Assembly: GCA_040509055.1 (NCBI GenBank)
Contig: JBEVLT010000266.1
Location: forward strand, 1-14,654
Direction: 5' to 3'
DNA: 14,654 nucleotides
Source: JAJKIP01 sp040509055
GTDB lineage: Bacteria > Bacteroidota > Bacteroidia > Chitinophagales > Chitinophagaceae
Positions 6,603-14,547 of the stretch are shown piece after piece (positions within the stretch are counted from its first letter, which is position 1; the number at the start of each line of letters is the position of its first letter). The notes under the pieces were generated by a model. That model was not told where the DNA came from and searched no databases. It saw only the letters and a list, made by a program, of their open reading frames with translations. A program made the translations under genes and the position numbers.

Positions 6603-6610
6603 TACCTTCG
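6603..6610 (+). promoter_or_regulatory. Probable -7 element of the GHL10 gene
   Basis: TACCTTCG differs from TAnnTTTG at one base and lies 30 bases before the ATG at 6641. No convincing -33 element was found. Confidence 0.35.
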
Positions 6611-6640
6611 CGCTCCTTTTTCATCTATCCCATTGAAAAC

Positions 6641-8242
6641 ATGAGATCTACTCTTCTTTTTTGCTTTTTCCTATTACTGTGTGCAGCGCCTGCGCTTGCC
6701 CAGCCGAAATACGAATTCCGTGGTGTCTGGATCGCTACGGTGGACAATATCGACTGGCCAAAGAAAAATGCGGCGGGCTCTGCCGGGCAAAAGGCAGACT
6801 TTATCCGTCAGCTGGAGCTGCACAAGGCAAACGGGATGAATGCCGTGGTGGTACAGGTGCGGCCGGCCGCAGATGCTTTTTATCCTTCGCTCTTCGAGCC
6901 GTGGAGCCAGTGGCTCACCGGCACACAGGGGCAGCCGCCTTCGCCGTATTACGATCCGCTGGCCTTCATGATCGAAGAGGCGCACAAGCGCGGCATGGAG
7001 TTTCATGCCTGGCTGAATCCCTACCGGGCCAATTTCAACATCAACACGGCCTCCATTGCCCCGAATCATATCACCCGCATCCACCCGGAATGGTTCCTGA
7101 CCTATGGCGATAAAAAATACTTCGACCCGGCCAACAAAGATGCCCAGCAGTTCGTGGTAACCGTGGTGCAGGATATCGTGAAGCGCTACGACGTGGACGG
7201 CATTCACATGGATGATTATTTTTACCCGTACCGCATTGCAGGCAAGGAATTCCCGGATGCGGCCTCCTACAGCCGGTCGGGCAGTGCCCTGTCCAAAGAC
7301 GACTGGCGCCGCAGCAACGTAGATTCCATCATCCGGAAGCTGTATACCGCTATCAAAAAAGAAAAGCCGCTTTGCAAGTTCGGCATCTCGCCCTTTGGCG
7401 TATGGCGCAACAAGGACCGCGATCCGGAAGGAAGCGACAGCAGGGCCGGGGTGACCAATTACGACGACCTGTATGCCGACATCCTGCTGTGGCTGCGCAA
7501 AGGCTGGATCGACTACGTGGCGCCCCAGCTGTACCTGGAGATCGGCCACGACAGGATCGCCTATGAGAAGCTGCTGGACTGGTGGAGCAAACACAGTTAT
7601 GGCCGGCATGTATACATCGGGCATGGCATTTACCGGGTGGACGAAAACAGTGCGGCCTGGAAAAACCGCAACCAACTGCCCGACCAGATCCGGCTGCTGC
7701 GCCGCTACCCGAACGTACAGGGCAGCATTTATTTCAGCAGCAAATCGTTTGACCGCAATCCCAATGGCTGGAACGACAGCCTGCGGAACAATTATTACCG
7801 GCAGCCGGCCCTGATCCCGCCGATGGCATGGATGCAATCCAAGCCAGTTGCAGCCACAGCCCCGGCTATCGCTGCCGCCAGGCCGGCCAACCCGGATTCC
7901 ATCTACATCAGCGTACGGAATGATCGAAATGCCGGAACATCCTATTCCCTTACCGCTTATTCAAAGACAGGAACAGAGGGTATCCGCTCCCTGATCGTTT
8001 ACGTATCGGCAAGTATAGCAGACCTGAAGCAACGGTCAGGCGGCATCCAGAAATTTACCGTGGCCGGAACGGCCAACGGCAATACGATCGAATACCCGGG
8101 CTTTAACCCTGCGTCGTATTTGCGTCATTCGCCCCGTTACTTCATTGCGGTTTCCTTCCTGGATCACCAGGGACAGGAAACTGCGCTCAGCAACATCATT
8201 ATCGTAACAAAAGAAAACAACGGCTCTTACAGCTTCAGGTAA
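6641..8242 (+). CDS. Secreted family 10 glycosylhydrolase-like protein (GHL10, YddW/DigH type)
   Basis: The 533-residue product opens with a clear signal peptide (hydrophobic core LLFCFFLLLCAAPA, cleavage likely after ALA at 18-20). The GHL10 (PF02638) TIM-barrel follows: EFRGVWIATVDNIDWP (25-40), GMNAVVVQVRPAADAFYPS (65-83), FHAWLNPYRA (121-130), DGIHMDDYFYPY (186-197) and YVAPQLYLE (292-300). A separate beta-rich C-terminal domain occupies about residues 415-533 and resembles an Ig- or fibronectin-like module. The family includes E. coli DigH/YddW, which cleaves glycan strands of peptidoglycan lacking stem peptides; here the substrate is inferred to be peptidoglycan or another polysaccharide. 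There is no T9SS sorting tail. The gene is monocistronic and converges with the next gene, with 5 bases between. Confidence 0.92.
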   Translation: MRSTLLFCFFLLLCAAPALAQPKYEFRGVWIATVDNIDWPKKNAAGSAGQKADFIRQLELHKANGMNAVVVQVRPAADAFYPSLFEPWSQWLTGTQGQPPSPYYDPLAFMIEEAHKRGMEFHAWLNPYRANFNINTASIAPNHITRIHPEWFLTYGDKKYFDPANKDAQQFVVTVVQDIVKRYDVDGIHMDDYFYPYRIAGKEFPDAASYSRSGSALSKDDWRRSNVDSIIRKLYTAIKKEKPLCKFGISPFGVWRNKDRDPEGSDSRAGVTNYDDLYADILLWLRKGWIDYVAPQLYLEIGHDRIAYEKLLDWWSKHSYGRHVYIGHGIYRVDENSAAWKNRNQLPDQIRLLRRYPNVQGSIYFSSKSFDRNPNGWNDSLRNNYYRQPALIPPMAWMQSKPVAATAPAIAAARPANPDSIYISVRNDRNAGTSYSLTAYSKTGTEGIRSLIVYVSASIADLKQRSGGIQKFTVAGTANGNTIEYPGFNPASYLRHSPRYFIAVSFLDHQGQETALSNIIIVTKENNGSYSFR

Positions 8243-8247
8243 CCGCA

Positions 8248-8613
8248 TCAATGCAGGCGCGCATTGGGCTTCTGCTCCAGGTAATCGGTATACTGCAGGG
8301 AACCAAACCTGAACCGCAACGAAAGCGAAGTGGCTTTTTCGAGCTTCCATTCCGTGCGGCAGAAAAAGGAAAGACGGCTGCTGTAAAAATCGGCAGGCAC
8401 GATGGACTGCGGCATTGATAGCCGCAAATTTATCCCCTCCGGCAGCAGGGATTGCCGGTTGACCGCAGCCGGATCAACCGGCTGAAACTTATTTACCCAA
8501 CTTGCTGACTTAGAATAGCGAAGCGGAATATTTTCCCCAACTTTTTGTTGCCCGTAAGCCCCGCCGGCCAGTAAAATCACCAAAAGGGTGATCGAAAAAA
8601 TTCGGAAAAACAT
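8248..8613 (-). CDS. Small secreted protein of unknown function
   Basis: The 121-residue product has an N-terminal signal peptide (FRIFSITLLVILLAGGAYG, cleavage probably before QQK at 22-24) and a mature part of about 100 residues with alternating hydrophobic and charged residues near the C-terminus, suggesting beta strands. No family was recognised. It is divergent from rpoN (111 bases between the starts) and convergent with the GHL10 gene. A stem CAATGC (8249-8254)/GCATTG (8261-8266) covers its 3' end but lacks a T-tract. The reading frame is supported by the well-formed signal peptide; no alternative long frame competes with it. Confidence 0.6.
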   Translation of the reverse strand: MFFRIFSITLLVILLAGGAYGQQKVGENIPLRYSKSASWVNKFQPVDPAAVNRQSLLPEGINLRLSMPQSIVPADFYSSRLSFFCRTEWKLEKATSLSLRFRFGSLQYTDYLEQKPNARLH

Positions 8614-8724
8614 CCGTATTAGTTTGTTTTGTAGATTTACGGCCTGATTTTTGTTGAATGGCCGGATTTTTGCCTAACTTACCCCTGTGAGATAAAATTC
8701 CTGCTTTAAAGCCACCACTAAATT

Positions 8725-10209
8725 ATGGCCCTTAGCCAAATACTACAACAAAAGCTACTACAAAAACTGTCGCCCCAGCAGATACAGCTGATGAAGCTGC
8801 TGCAGGTGCCTACCGCCAACCTGGAAGAACGCATCAAGGAAGAGCTGGAAGAAAATCCTGCCCTGGAGCTGGACGAAGAGAAGCACGACGATGCACAGGA
8901 TGAGCTGCACGACGAGTTCAAGGAAGGCGAAGCCGAGTACGAGGAGCAGACAGGCAGCGAAGACGACTATGACAACATCGATGTAAGCGAATACGTGCAG
9001 GAGGGCGACGATGAAGTGGCCGATTACAAACTGCGCGATGATAATTACGGCGATGACGAACAAAAACAGATCCCCTTTAAAACAGAAGCCAGCTTTTACG
9101 AAACCATGCTGAACCAGCTGGGCCTCCTGAAGCTGGATGATAAAGAACAGGCCATTGCCGAACACCTTGTGGGCAGCATCGACGAGGACGGCTACCTGCG
9201 ACGTGATACCACGGCCATCGTGGACGACCTGGCTTTCCGGCAAAACATCATGACCACCGAAGAAGAGGTGGAAACCCTGATCCGCCGGATACAGCTGTTT
9301 GACCCGCCCGGCGTAGCCGCCCGCGACCTGCAGGAATGCCTGCTGCTGCAGCTGCAGCGCCAGAAAGACGAAGGAAAAAATGTAGACACCGCCATCGTAG
9401 CCATCACCCGCTACTTCGATGAGTTTACCAAAAAGCACTACGAAAAAATACAGCGCGGACTCAACATCACCGAAGAGCAGCTGAAGGAAGTGATGCAGCA
9501 GATCATCCGGCTCAATCCCAAGCCCGGCGGTAATATCGGCGGCATCAACAAAGCCGAAAGCTACGTAGTGCCGGATTTCTTTATCATCAACAACAATGGT
9601 AAGCTGGAGCTGACGCTGAACTCGCGCAACGCGCCTGAGCTGCGCATCAGCGAAGGCTACCGCGACATGATGAAGGAGTATGACCGGGGCGCCAAGAAAG
9701 ACAAGCGCCAGAAAGAAGCCGTCCTCTTCATCAAGCAAAAGATCGATGCGGCCAAATGGTTTATCGACGCCATCAAGCAGCGGCAGCATACCCTGCTCAG
9801 CACCATGACGGCAATCATGAATCACCAGCACGACTTCTTCCTCACCGGCGATGAAACCTCCATGCGGCCGATGATCCTGAAAGACATTGCCGAAAAAACC
9901 GGTCTTGATATTTCCACCGTCAGCCGCGTGGCCAACAGCAAATTCGTGCAGACCGAATTCGGTACCTACCGCCTCAAGTTTTTCTTCAGCGAATCGCTCA
10001 GCACCGACAGCGGCGAGGAAGTATCTACCCGCGAGGTGAAAAAGATATTGAGTGACCTGATCGAAGGGGAGAGTAAAAAGCACCCGCTGAGCGATGAGCG
10101 CCTGACCGAGCTGCTCCAGGAAAAAGGCTACAATATCGCCCGGCGTACCGTAGCCAAGTACCGTGAACAGCTGAATATACCGGTAGCCCGGCTGAGAAAA
10201 GAACTCTGA
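8725..10209 (+). CDS. rpoN: RNA polymerase sigma-54 factor RpoN
   Basis: The 494-residue product has all sigma-54 regions. Region I is the Gln/Leu-rich N-terminus LQQKLLQKLSPQQIQLMKLLQ (activator-responsive), with the ELEENPALE motif at about 41-49. Region II is strongly acidic at about 50-110. The core-binding domain contains LFDPPGVAARDLQECLLLQL, and the helix-turn-helix KDIAEKTGLDISTVSRVANSK leads to the C-terminal RpoN box ARRTVAKYRE (472-481), which recognises the -24 element. The start at 8725 gives the expected N-terminus. A weak -7 candidate TACCCCTG lies at 8680-8687. Sigma-54 needs AAA+ enhancer-binding proteins; none is encoded in this window. The SGNH hydrolase gene follows after 8 bases and is probably co-transcribed. 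Confidence 0.97.
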   Translation: MALSQILQQKLLQKLSPQQIQLMKLLQVPTANLEERIKEELEENPALELDEEKHDDAQDELHDEFKEGEAEYEEQTGSEDDYDNIDVSEYVQEGDDEVADYKLRDDNYGDDEQKQIPFKTEASFYETMLNQLGLLKLDDKEQAIAEHLVGSIDEDGYLRRDTTAIVDDLAFRQNIMTTEEEVETLIRRIQLFDPPGVAARDLQECLLLQLQRQKDEGKNVDTAIVAITRYFDEFTKKHYEKIQRGLNITEEQLKEVMQQIIRLNPKPGGNIGGINKAESYVVPDFFIINNNGKLELTLNSRNAPELRISEGYRDMMKEYDRGAKKDKRQKEAVLFIKQKIDAAKWFIDAIKQRQHTLLSTMTAIMNHQHDFFLTGDETSMRPMILKDIAEKTGLDISTVSRVANSKFVQTEFGTYRLKFFFSESLSTDSGEEVSTREVKKILSDLIEGESKKHPLSDERLTELLQEKGYNIARRTVAKYREQLNIPVARLRKEL

Positions 10210-10217
10210 CCGCCGGC

Positions 10218-11456
10218 ATGAGCAGGATAAGCATCCATACCATCGCCTTTGTCTTCTTTCTCCTGCCTGTTATTGCCTTGGCGCAGCCTGCTCCCATGCC
10301 GGCTGATGACAACAGCCTTACTGCGAGATATCCCTTTGTCAGCACCGTCTTCAACCGCATTTTCAACAGCAGCGGGCTGGATTCGTTTTATCATAAGCTA
10401 TACCGGCTCAGGACCACGAACACCGGCACGGTCTCCATCGTGCATATCGGCGACTCGCATATCCAGGCGGGCTCCCTGTCCGGCGTAGTACGGACGGGGT
10501 TGCAGGATTTTTTTGGCGATGCCGGCCGGGGCCTCGTATTTCCTTATCAACTGGCGCGCTCCAATGCCCCGGACGATATCGGCAGCACGTCCAACAATAC
10601 CTGGCAGTTTAACCGCGTGGCGCATCCCGAGATCCCGCTGGCGCCTGGTATTTCAGGGTTTGCCATTACCAGCACCAGCCCGGTTGCTAATATCGACCTG
10701 TTCATCAAATCCACAGGGACCACATTTCCTGCCTATAACCGGCTGAAGTTTTTTACAGACAGCAATACATCCGTTTCCTGGATATTGCAGGCTGCCGGCA
10801 ATGGTATACCCTATATCATCCGAAGGGAAGATGGCGACACCTCGCTCTACCAGGAGATACAGCTGCAGCAACCGGTCGGCAGTTTCACGCTATCATCGCT
10901 GCCTTCCGGTGCGGACAAAACCTTTTACGGGGTATCGCTGGAAAACTCGCGGCCGGGCGTGCTGTACCACACCATCGGTGTGAACGGTGCGCGCTACGAC
11001 CAGTATAACCTGGCCGACCTGTTCTGGCAGCAGCTGCCCGGCCTGAAAGCTGACCTGTTTATTATTTCGCTGGGCACCAACGAAGCGCAACGGGCCGCTT
11101 TTGCCGAAGCCGCTTTTTTCACGGAATTGTCCGTCTTCCTGCAAAACCTGAAGAAAGCCGCGCCTGGCGCCGCTATCCTGATCACGACCGCGCCTGACTC
11201 CTACAAAGGGCGGCATTCGAATGCAGTATTGCGATCGCTGAATGTATCGCTGACGGAGTATTGCAACAGGAATTACCTGCCGCTTTGGGACCTGTATCGC
11301 ATTACCAACGGCTACGGCTCGGCCTACAGCTGGGTGCGCCGGGGGCTGATGGCCCGCGACCGGGTGCATTTCACCACCGAAGGATACCGCCTGCAGGGCA
11401 GCCTGCTGCTGAATGCACTGGCCAGGGGCTACAACAACTACATCAGCATTTTTTAA
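10218..11456 (+). CDS. Secreted SGNH/GDSL hydrolase family protein
   Basis: The 412-residue product carries a signal peptide (IHTIAFVFFLLPVIALAQ, cleavage about residue 23). The SGNH blocks are in order: block I VHIGDSH with Ser80 as nucleophile (76-81), block II GVNGA (254-258), block III SLGTNE with Asn288 (284-289), and block V DRVH with Asp381 and His384. The roughly 140 residues between blocks I and II are longer than in minimal SGNH enzymes and are beta-rich, suggesting an inserted carbohydrate-binding-like domain. Such exported enzymes usually remove or transfer acetyl groups on polysaccharides or peptidoglycan; the substrate here is not known. The gene starts 8 bases after rpoN, so it is probably in the same transcript, although no functional link follows from the sequence. 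Confidence 0.88.
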   Translation: MSRISIHTIAFVFFLLPVIALAQPAPMPADDNSLTARYPFVSTVFNRIFNSSGLDSFYHKLYRLRTTNTGTVSIVHIGDSHIQAGSLSGVVRTGLQDFFGDAGRGLVFPYQLARSNAPDDIGSTSNNTWQFNRVAHPEIPLAPGISGFAITSTSPVANIDLFIKSTGTTFPAYNRLKFFTDSNTSVSWILQAAGNGIPYIIRREDGDTSLYQEIQLQQPVGSFTLSSLPSGADKTFYGVSLENSRPGVLYHTIGVNGARYDQYNLADLFWQQLPGLKADLFIISLGTNEAQRAAFAEAAFFTELSVFLQNLKKAAPGAAILITTAPDSYKGRHSNAVLRSLNVSLTEYCNRNYLPLWDLYRITNGYGSAYSWVRRGLMARDRVHFTTEGYRLQGSLLLNALARGYNNYISIF

Positions 11457-11515
11457 AGCTCCCGTTAAACGCTCTGGCATAGTTTTTAAACCTTTTAGGT
11501 TAAAACAGGATAATA

Positions 11516-11752
11516 ATGTCGTCTCCCCTTGAAAAATACATACTCGATAAAGTGCAGGCCGAACTGAATGAGCTGGACCAGGAAACCGTAGCTATAGATG
11601 GCCGTGCGATGAAACCGAGCCAGTGCTATCACTTCAGCACCGACCCCGCGCATGTGCTGTTCAACACCAACTGCCCGGACAGCCTGAAAGAAAAAGTGCA
11701 GGCTATTCTTGACAAATACATCCCGGCCGATGAAAGTAGCGCACCTGAATAA
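11516..11752 (+). CDS. Small hypothetical protein, 78 residues
   Basis: A cytoplasmic, acidic, mostly helical product with no signal peptide or membrane segment. It has two cysteines (Cys37 in KPSQCYHF and Cys53 in NTNCPDSL) and helices at both ends (LEKYILDKVQAELNEL; LKEKVQAILDKYI). No family was recognised. It is preceded by a 59-base gap holding an imperfect inverted repeat (TTTTAAACC/GGTTAAAA, 11484-11505), and it overlaps the following TPR-like gene, so the two are probably translationally coupled. Coding status is supported by codon use like its neighbours and by the overlap arrangement. Confidence 0.65.
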   Translation: MSSPLEKYILDKVQAELNELDQETVAIDGRAMKPSQCYHFSTDPAHVLFNTNCPDSLKEKVQAILDKYIPADESSAPE

Positions 11753-12140
11753 GGAAGAGCCGGAACCCATTACCGTGCATGACTGGCTGGCCAGGGCAAA
11801 GGAAGCGGAGACTGCCGGTGATGCCGAAGCCGCTGCCAGGGCTTATGAAAAAGTGATCCGGCTGGACCGGCTCCATGAATTTGCCTACAACCGGCTGATG
11901 ATTATTTATCGCAAACTGAAAGAATACCAGAAGGAGCTGAAGGTGATCGATGCCGGCATTGCCGCGTATCAAACTTTCTTTGCTTCACACAAAAAAAAGA
12001 AATCGAAGAAAATAACCGACCTGTCGCTCAGGCTGAGCAAAGCCGCAGGGCTTACCGATAAGAAAGGCAATAGCCTGTATGCGCCGGAGCCCGTGGGGAG
12101 GTGGAAAAAGCGAAAGGCGGTGGTGGAAAAGAGACTATAA
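11730..12140 (+). CDS. Small TPR-like protein
   Basis: The product of about 136 residues contains a tetratricopeptide-like helix pair, WLARAKEAETAGDAEAAARAYEKVIRLDRLHEFAYNRL, with the small/large residue pattern of a TPR and a likely second repeat after it; the C-terminal third is very basic (KKKKSKK, then RWKKRKAVVEKRL). It is cytoplasmic and probably a protein- or nucleic-acid-binding adaptor, but its function is unknown. The ATG at 11730 overlaps the upstream gene by 23 bases; an ATG at 11709 would overlap by 44. A decayed copy of its central part lies at the right edge of the window (from about 14548) in the same orientation. Confidence 0.75.
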   Translation: MKVAHLNKEEPEPITVHDWLARAKEAETAGDAEAAARAYEKVIRLDRLHEFAYNRLMIIYRKLKEYQKELKVIDAGIAAYQTFFASHKKKKSKKITDLSLRLSKAAGLTDKKGNSLYAPEPVGRWKKRKAVVEKRL

Positions 12141-12168
12141 AGGCCCTGTCACTTTTAGCTGTAACAGA

Positions 12169-13026
12169 TCATTCGCTACATTTTGGCAGCTGAATGCGAT
12201 CCGTAATATCCATGTCTTTCATCACAAAAGCAACCTGATCGAATATTCCCTTGCGTTCACCATCGCTCCATAGAACAAGGTCCACTTTTTTATACTCCTT
12301 ATAGTCCTGGAAAAATTGTGTCCACACTTTTGAAAGCAGGGTATCCGATTCGATCAGCTTTACAGCATTGCAGAGCGGAATGCCTTTTAATGTATCATAG
12401 CGTGCAAGGTTCAGGATATTATTGAACCTTTCCTGCCAGTATACCCGCAGCCTTCCTGCATCAAGATTGTCAAGGTAACCATCTTCATCGCTCATGGCGC
12501 TCAACGCATCTGCCTGCTTTAAATAATCTTTTTGTCTGTAGTAAACACGGGTCAGCCCCATATCCAGTTCATACCGTTGGCTATTACTTTCAAAGGCCTC
12601 TGTCCCCAAGGCATCGCTATAAATCTGCAGGGCCTTATCATATTGTTTTGTATTCATGCTCCTGTTAGCCTGCTGTAAAAAATCTGCATATACATCCTGC
12701 TTTCTTTTTATATAAAGAGATTGAAAGCCACTTACCTGGTACTTATAAGGGCAGCTGATGCACTGATAGCCTGTGGGGCTGGCAACGATAGCATTGAGCC
12801 AGATCGTATCTCCATTCCTTTTCTCGATACTATCTCTGAAAATAAGTGTTTTATCCAGCTGTAACTGTTTTAGCACGTTGCCATTCACACTTACATTGAG
12901 CATAATATCAACGTTCGCAGGTTTCGCCGATTTGAATGCAATATTACCATTAATGACAAAGAACTCCTGCTGGGATAGCGAGCAGTGTGCTATAAGCAGA
13001 AGTACGGCAACATATAGTTTTCTCAT
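12169..13026 (-). CDS. Secreted TPR-like protein with a CxxC motif, function unknown
   Basis: The 285-residue product starts with a signal peptide (MRKLYVAVLLLIAHCSLSQ; the residue before Cys is His, so a lipobox is unlikely). Residues 22-100 look like a beta domain ending in CISC (Cys89, Cys92), which could be a disulfide or a metal site. Residues 113-180 have TPR-like helix pairs (FLQQANRSMNTKQYDKALQ; LDMGLTRVYYRQKDYLKQA). The C-terminus is helical and unassigned. No family was recognised. It lies 6 bases after the membrane-protein gene on the same strand, so the two form an operon. The base composition is visibly more AT-rich than the genes to the left, suggesting accessory origin. Confidence 0.7.
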   Translation of the reverse strand: MRKLYVAVLLLIAHCSLSQQEFFVINGNIAFKSAKPANVDIMLNVSVNGNVLKQLQLDKTLIFRDSIEKRNGDTIWLNAIVASPTGYQCISCPYKYQVSGFQSLYIKRKQDVYADFLQQANRSMNTKQYDKALQIYSDALGTEAFESNSQRYELDMGLTRVYYRQKDYLKQADALSAMSDEDGYLDNLDAGRLRVYWQERFNNILNLARYDTLKGIPLCNAVKLIESDTLLSKVWTQFFQDYKEYKKVDLVLWSDGERKGIFDQVAFVMKDMDITDRIQLPKCSE

Positions 13027-13032
13027 ATCCTT

Positions 13033-13695
13033 TTATTTTTCCAGTAATATTTTTTCTGTATAGCTGAATTTTGAAGATTCACCAAGGAATGTCTTATCCC
13101 AGGTAATGTAATTGGTCGCGTTCACCTGCACTTTGTCGATCTTATTGAATAAAGGCCGGTCGATAAAAAAGCTGAATTCCCCTGATCTGTTGGTGACGGT
13201 TTGCATAGCCTCGGCACTGCCTCCTGCCATAAGCATTACATCTGCATCACGCACCGGAGTCTTTGTGCCGGCATCCAGCACCCGACCTGACATGATATAA
13301 TAATCCTTGAACAGCTTCACTTTCGCAAAACCGACCGTCAGGCTGCAAAAGATCGTAATGTAGAGAACAAAGTTGATGATCACAAGCGGCTTGCTTTTTC
13401 CTTCATTCACCTTTTTCATTCCTAGAAAGAAAATGATGAAGTAAGCAACAACCAGCACAACGGCAATAAAAATAAAAGCTCCCCATGACGGCAGCCACAG
13501 CAATTGATAGGGACTTGCATAGTAGCTGTACACAAAAAGACTGCAAGCAAACAGGGAGGCAAAAAAATTATAAATGGCAGAAAGATTCACGCCATCAGTC
13601 TTAAAATGGATTTCCAGCTTTTTAAATTCGCTGATCCAGGGAAACGCGCCGACGAGAAACAGTTTTGCAATATCGTCCCAATTGAAATTTTCCAT
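13033..13695 (-). CDS. Membrane protein with C-terminal carboxypeptidase-regulatory-like domain
   Basis: The 220-residue product has three predicted membrane helices at about 41-59, 70-92 and 104-124. After residue 134 comes a domain of the carboxypeptidase-regulatory-like beta-sandwich type: SGRVLDAGTKTPVRDADVML, then TNRSGEFSFFID, the usual G.V.D..T..PV.gA.V / T...G.F.F pattern. With three helices, the beta domain and the N-terminus are on opposite sides; an N-terminus-in arrangement would place the domain in the periplasm, together with the exported partner encoded next. Such domains in Bacteroidota serve as binding modules. No enzymatic residues are apparent. It is the first gene of a two-gene unit; palindromes 50-125 bases upstream may control it. 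AT-rich like its partner. Confidence 0.75.
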   Translation of the reverse strand: MENFNWDDIAKLFLVGAFPWISEFKKLEIHFKTDGVNLSAIYNFFASLFACSLFVYSYYASPYQLLWLPSWGAFIFIAVVLVVAYFIIFFLGMKKVNEGKSKPLVIINFVLYITIFCSLTVGFAKVKLFKDYYIMSGRVLDAGTKTPVRDADVMLMAGGSAEAMQTVTNRSGEFSFFIDRPLFNKIDKVQVNATNYITWDKTFLGESSKFSYTEKILLEK

Positions 13696-13744
13696 TGCTG
13701 CGCAGTTTAATACGTTCTATGCATTAGTTCTACATGAGTGTTTA

Positions 13745-13818
13745 CGGTATTATACCGACAGACATTGGTGCCAGGCAAATCATTCAATTTTAGTGTCTCG
13801 TCGGTATAACAGTATACC
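13745..13818. repeat. Pair of CGGTATA-type palindromes
   Basis: CGGTAT (13745-13750) and ATACCG (13752-13757) form a perfect palindrome with a one-base centre; 45 bases on, GGTATA (13803-13808) and TATACC (13813-13818) form a second with a 4-base spacer. A third CGGTAT half lies at 13895-13900 within ATACGGTAT. They are upstream of the minus-strand membrane-protein gene and could be operators for an unidentified regulator; other roles such as a recombination site are possible. Confidence 0.5.
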
Positions 13819-13935
13819 AAAGAGTGACTGGCGGGTCTGAAAGATCGTAGCGTGAAATTCCACTTTTGACAGGGGAATGTCAACCGTGTTAATACGGTAT
13901 TCTTTTATCGTTTTTAGACGGAAAGCACAAGTGGC

Positions 13936-14393
13936 TCAAACCGGGTTGGTAGCAGGGACTGTGGTACCGGGTTGTGCAGGCGTTTTGGAAGGCAGCCAGG
14001 TATTCAGCATCTTCTCTATCCATGGGATGAACGGGACAATTAATAATAGGCTTGCCGTATTGAAGATCATGTGCGCATTCGCGATCTTTTGTTCCATCTG
14101 GGCCCCGTTGGAGATCCATTCGATAAAGCGTACGAACAACGGGAAGCACAAAAGTCCGATGCAGATAGAAGCTACATTGGACAACAGGTGGAAAATCCCC
14201 GTTTTAACCGCTTGCCGGTCTGAGTGGATGATCGCGATCGGCCGATATTTGCCCCCACAATTCTCATCGATTGGTGAAATGTCGGCGGGCCTTGTCGCCA
14301 GTATATCTCTTTTAGCGTAACGCACAGGTTATTAATCGCAAACAGAAACAACTCCAGCGCGCCCAGCACCAAAAAAATTTCTGTATAATGCAT
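13936..14393 (-). pseudogene. Collapsed remnant of a Na/Pi cotransporter gene
   Basis: Read from 14393, the frame begins MHYTEIFLVLGALELFLFAINNL, which resembles the N-terminal membrane segment of type II Na/phosphate cotransporters (LGALGLFLFGMxxM). After about 20 further residues it reaches MRIVGANIG, like the second-repeat GANIGTT motif; similarity then continues in a different frame: DRQAVKTGIFHLLSNV, then KIANAHMIFNTASLLL, then VPFIPWIEKML, ending at TGA 13936-13938. Intact members are several hundred residues long with two membrane repeats and often a PhoU-like tail; here roughly 200 residues of the first half and the tail are missing and there is a frameshift near 14250. It is therefore most likely a pseudogene, although the shorter 129-codon frame (14325-13936) might still be translated. 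The family match is from motif memory, not a search. Confidence 0.55.
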
Positions 14394-14547
14394 TATCGGA
14401 AATATATGATTTTGATGCTATGGATACGGTTGGAAGGATTGGCTATGCAGTTCCTGGTTCTGTCTCACGAACCAAGGCTGGCGGGCAACGAGTATTGTTC
14501 TGCATGTTGGCTGCAATACCGGGATAAATGATCATCAAAACTGAATG

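Noticed and set aside
6674..7837. 387-codon frame antisense to the GHL10 gene
   Set aside because: It is an antisense shadow of a clearly assigned secreted glycosidase and shows no domain of its own.
8249..8266. Hairpin between the convergent GHL10 and small secreted-protein genes as a terminator
   Set aside because: The 6-bp stem has no T-tract on either strand and mostly lies inside the minus-strand gene, so it was not called as a terminator.
8758..10083. 441-codon frame antisense to rpoN
   Set aside because: It is a shadow of rpoN: long antisense frames arise from the acidic, GC-rich codon use of the sense gene, and the sense protein is unmistakable.
11480..11487. TAGTTTTT as a -7 promoter element for the 78-residue gene
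   Set aside because: It matches the consensus imperfectly in a T-rich stretch and has no -33 element at the right distance; read-through from the upstream gene is equally likely.
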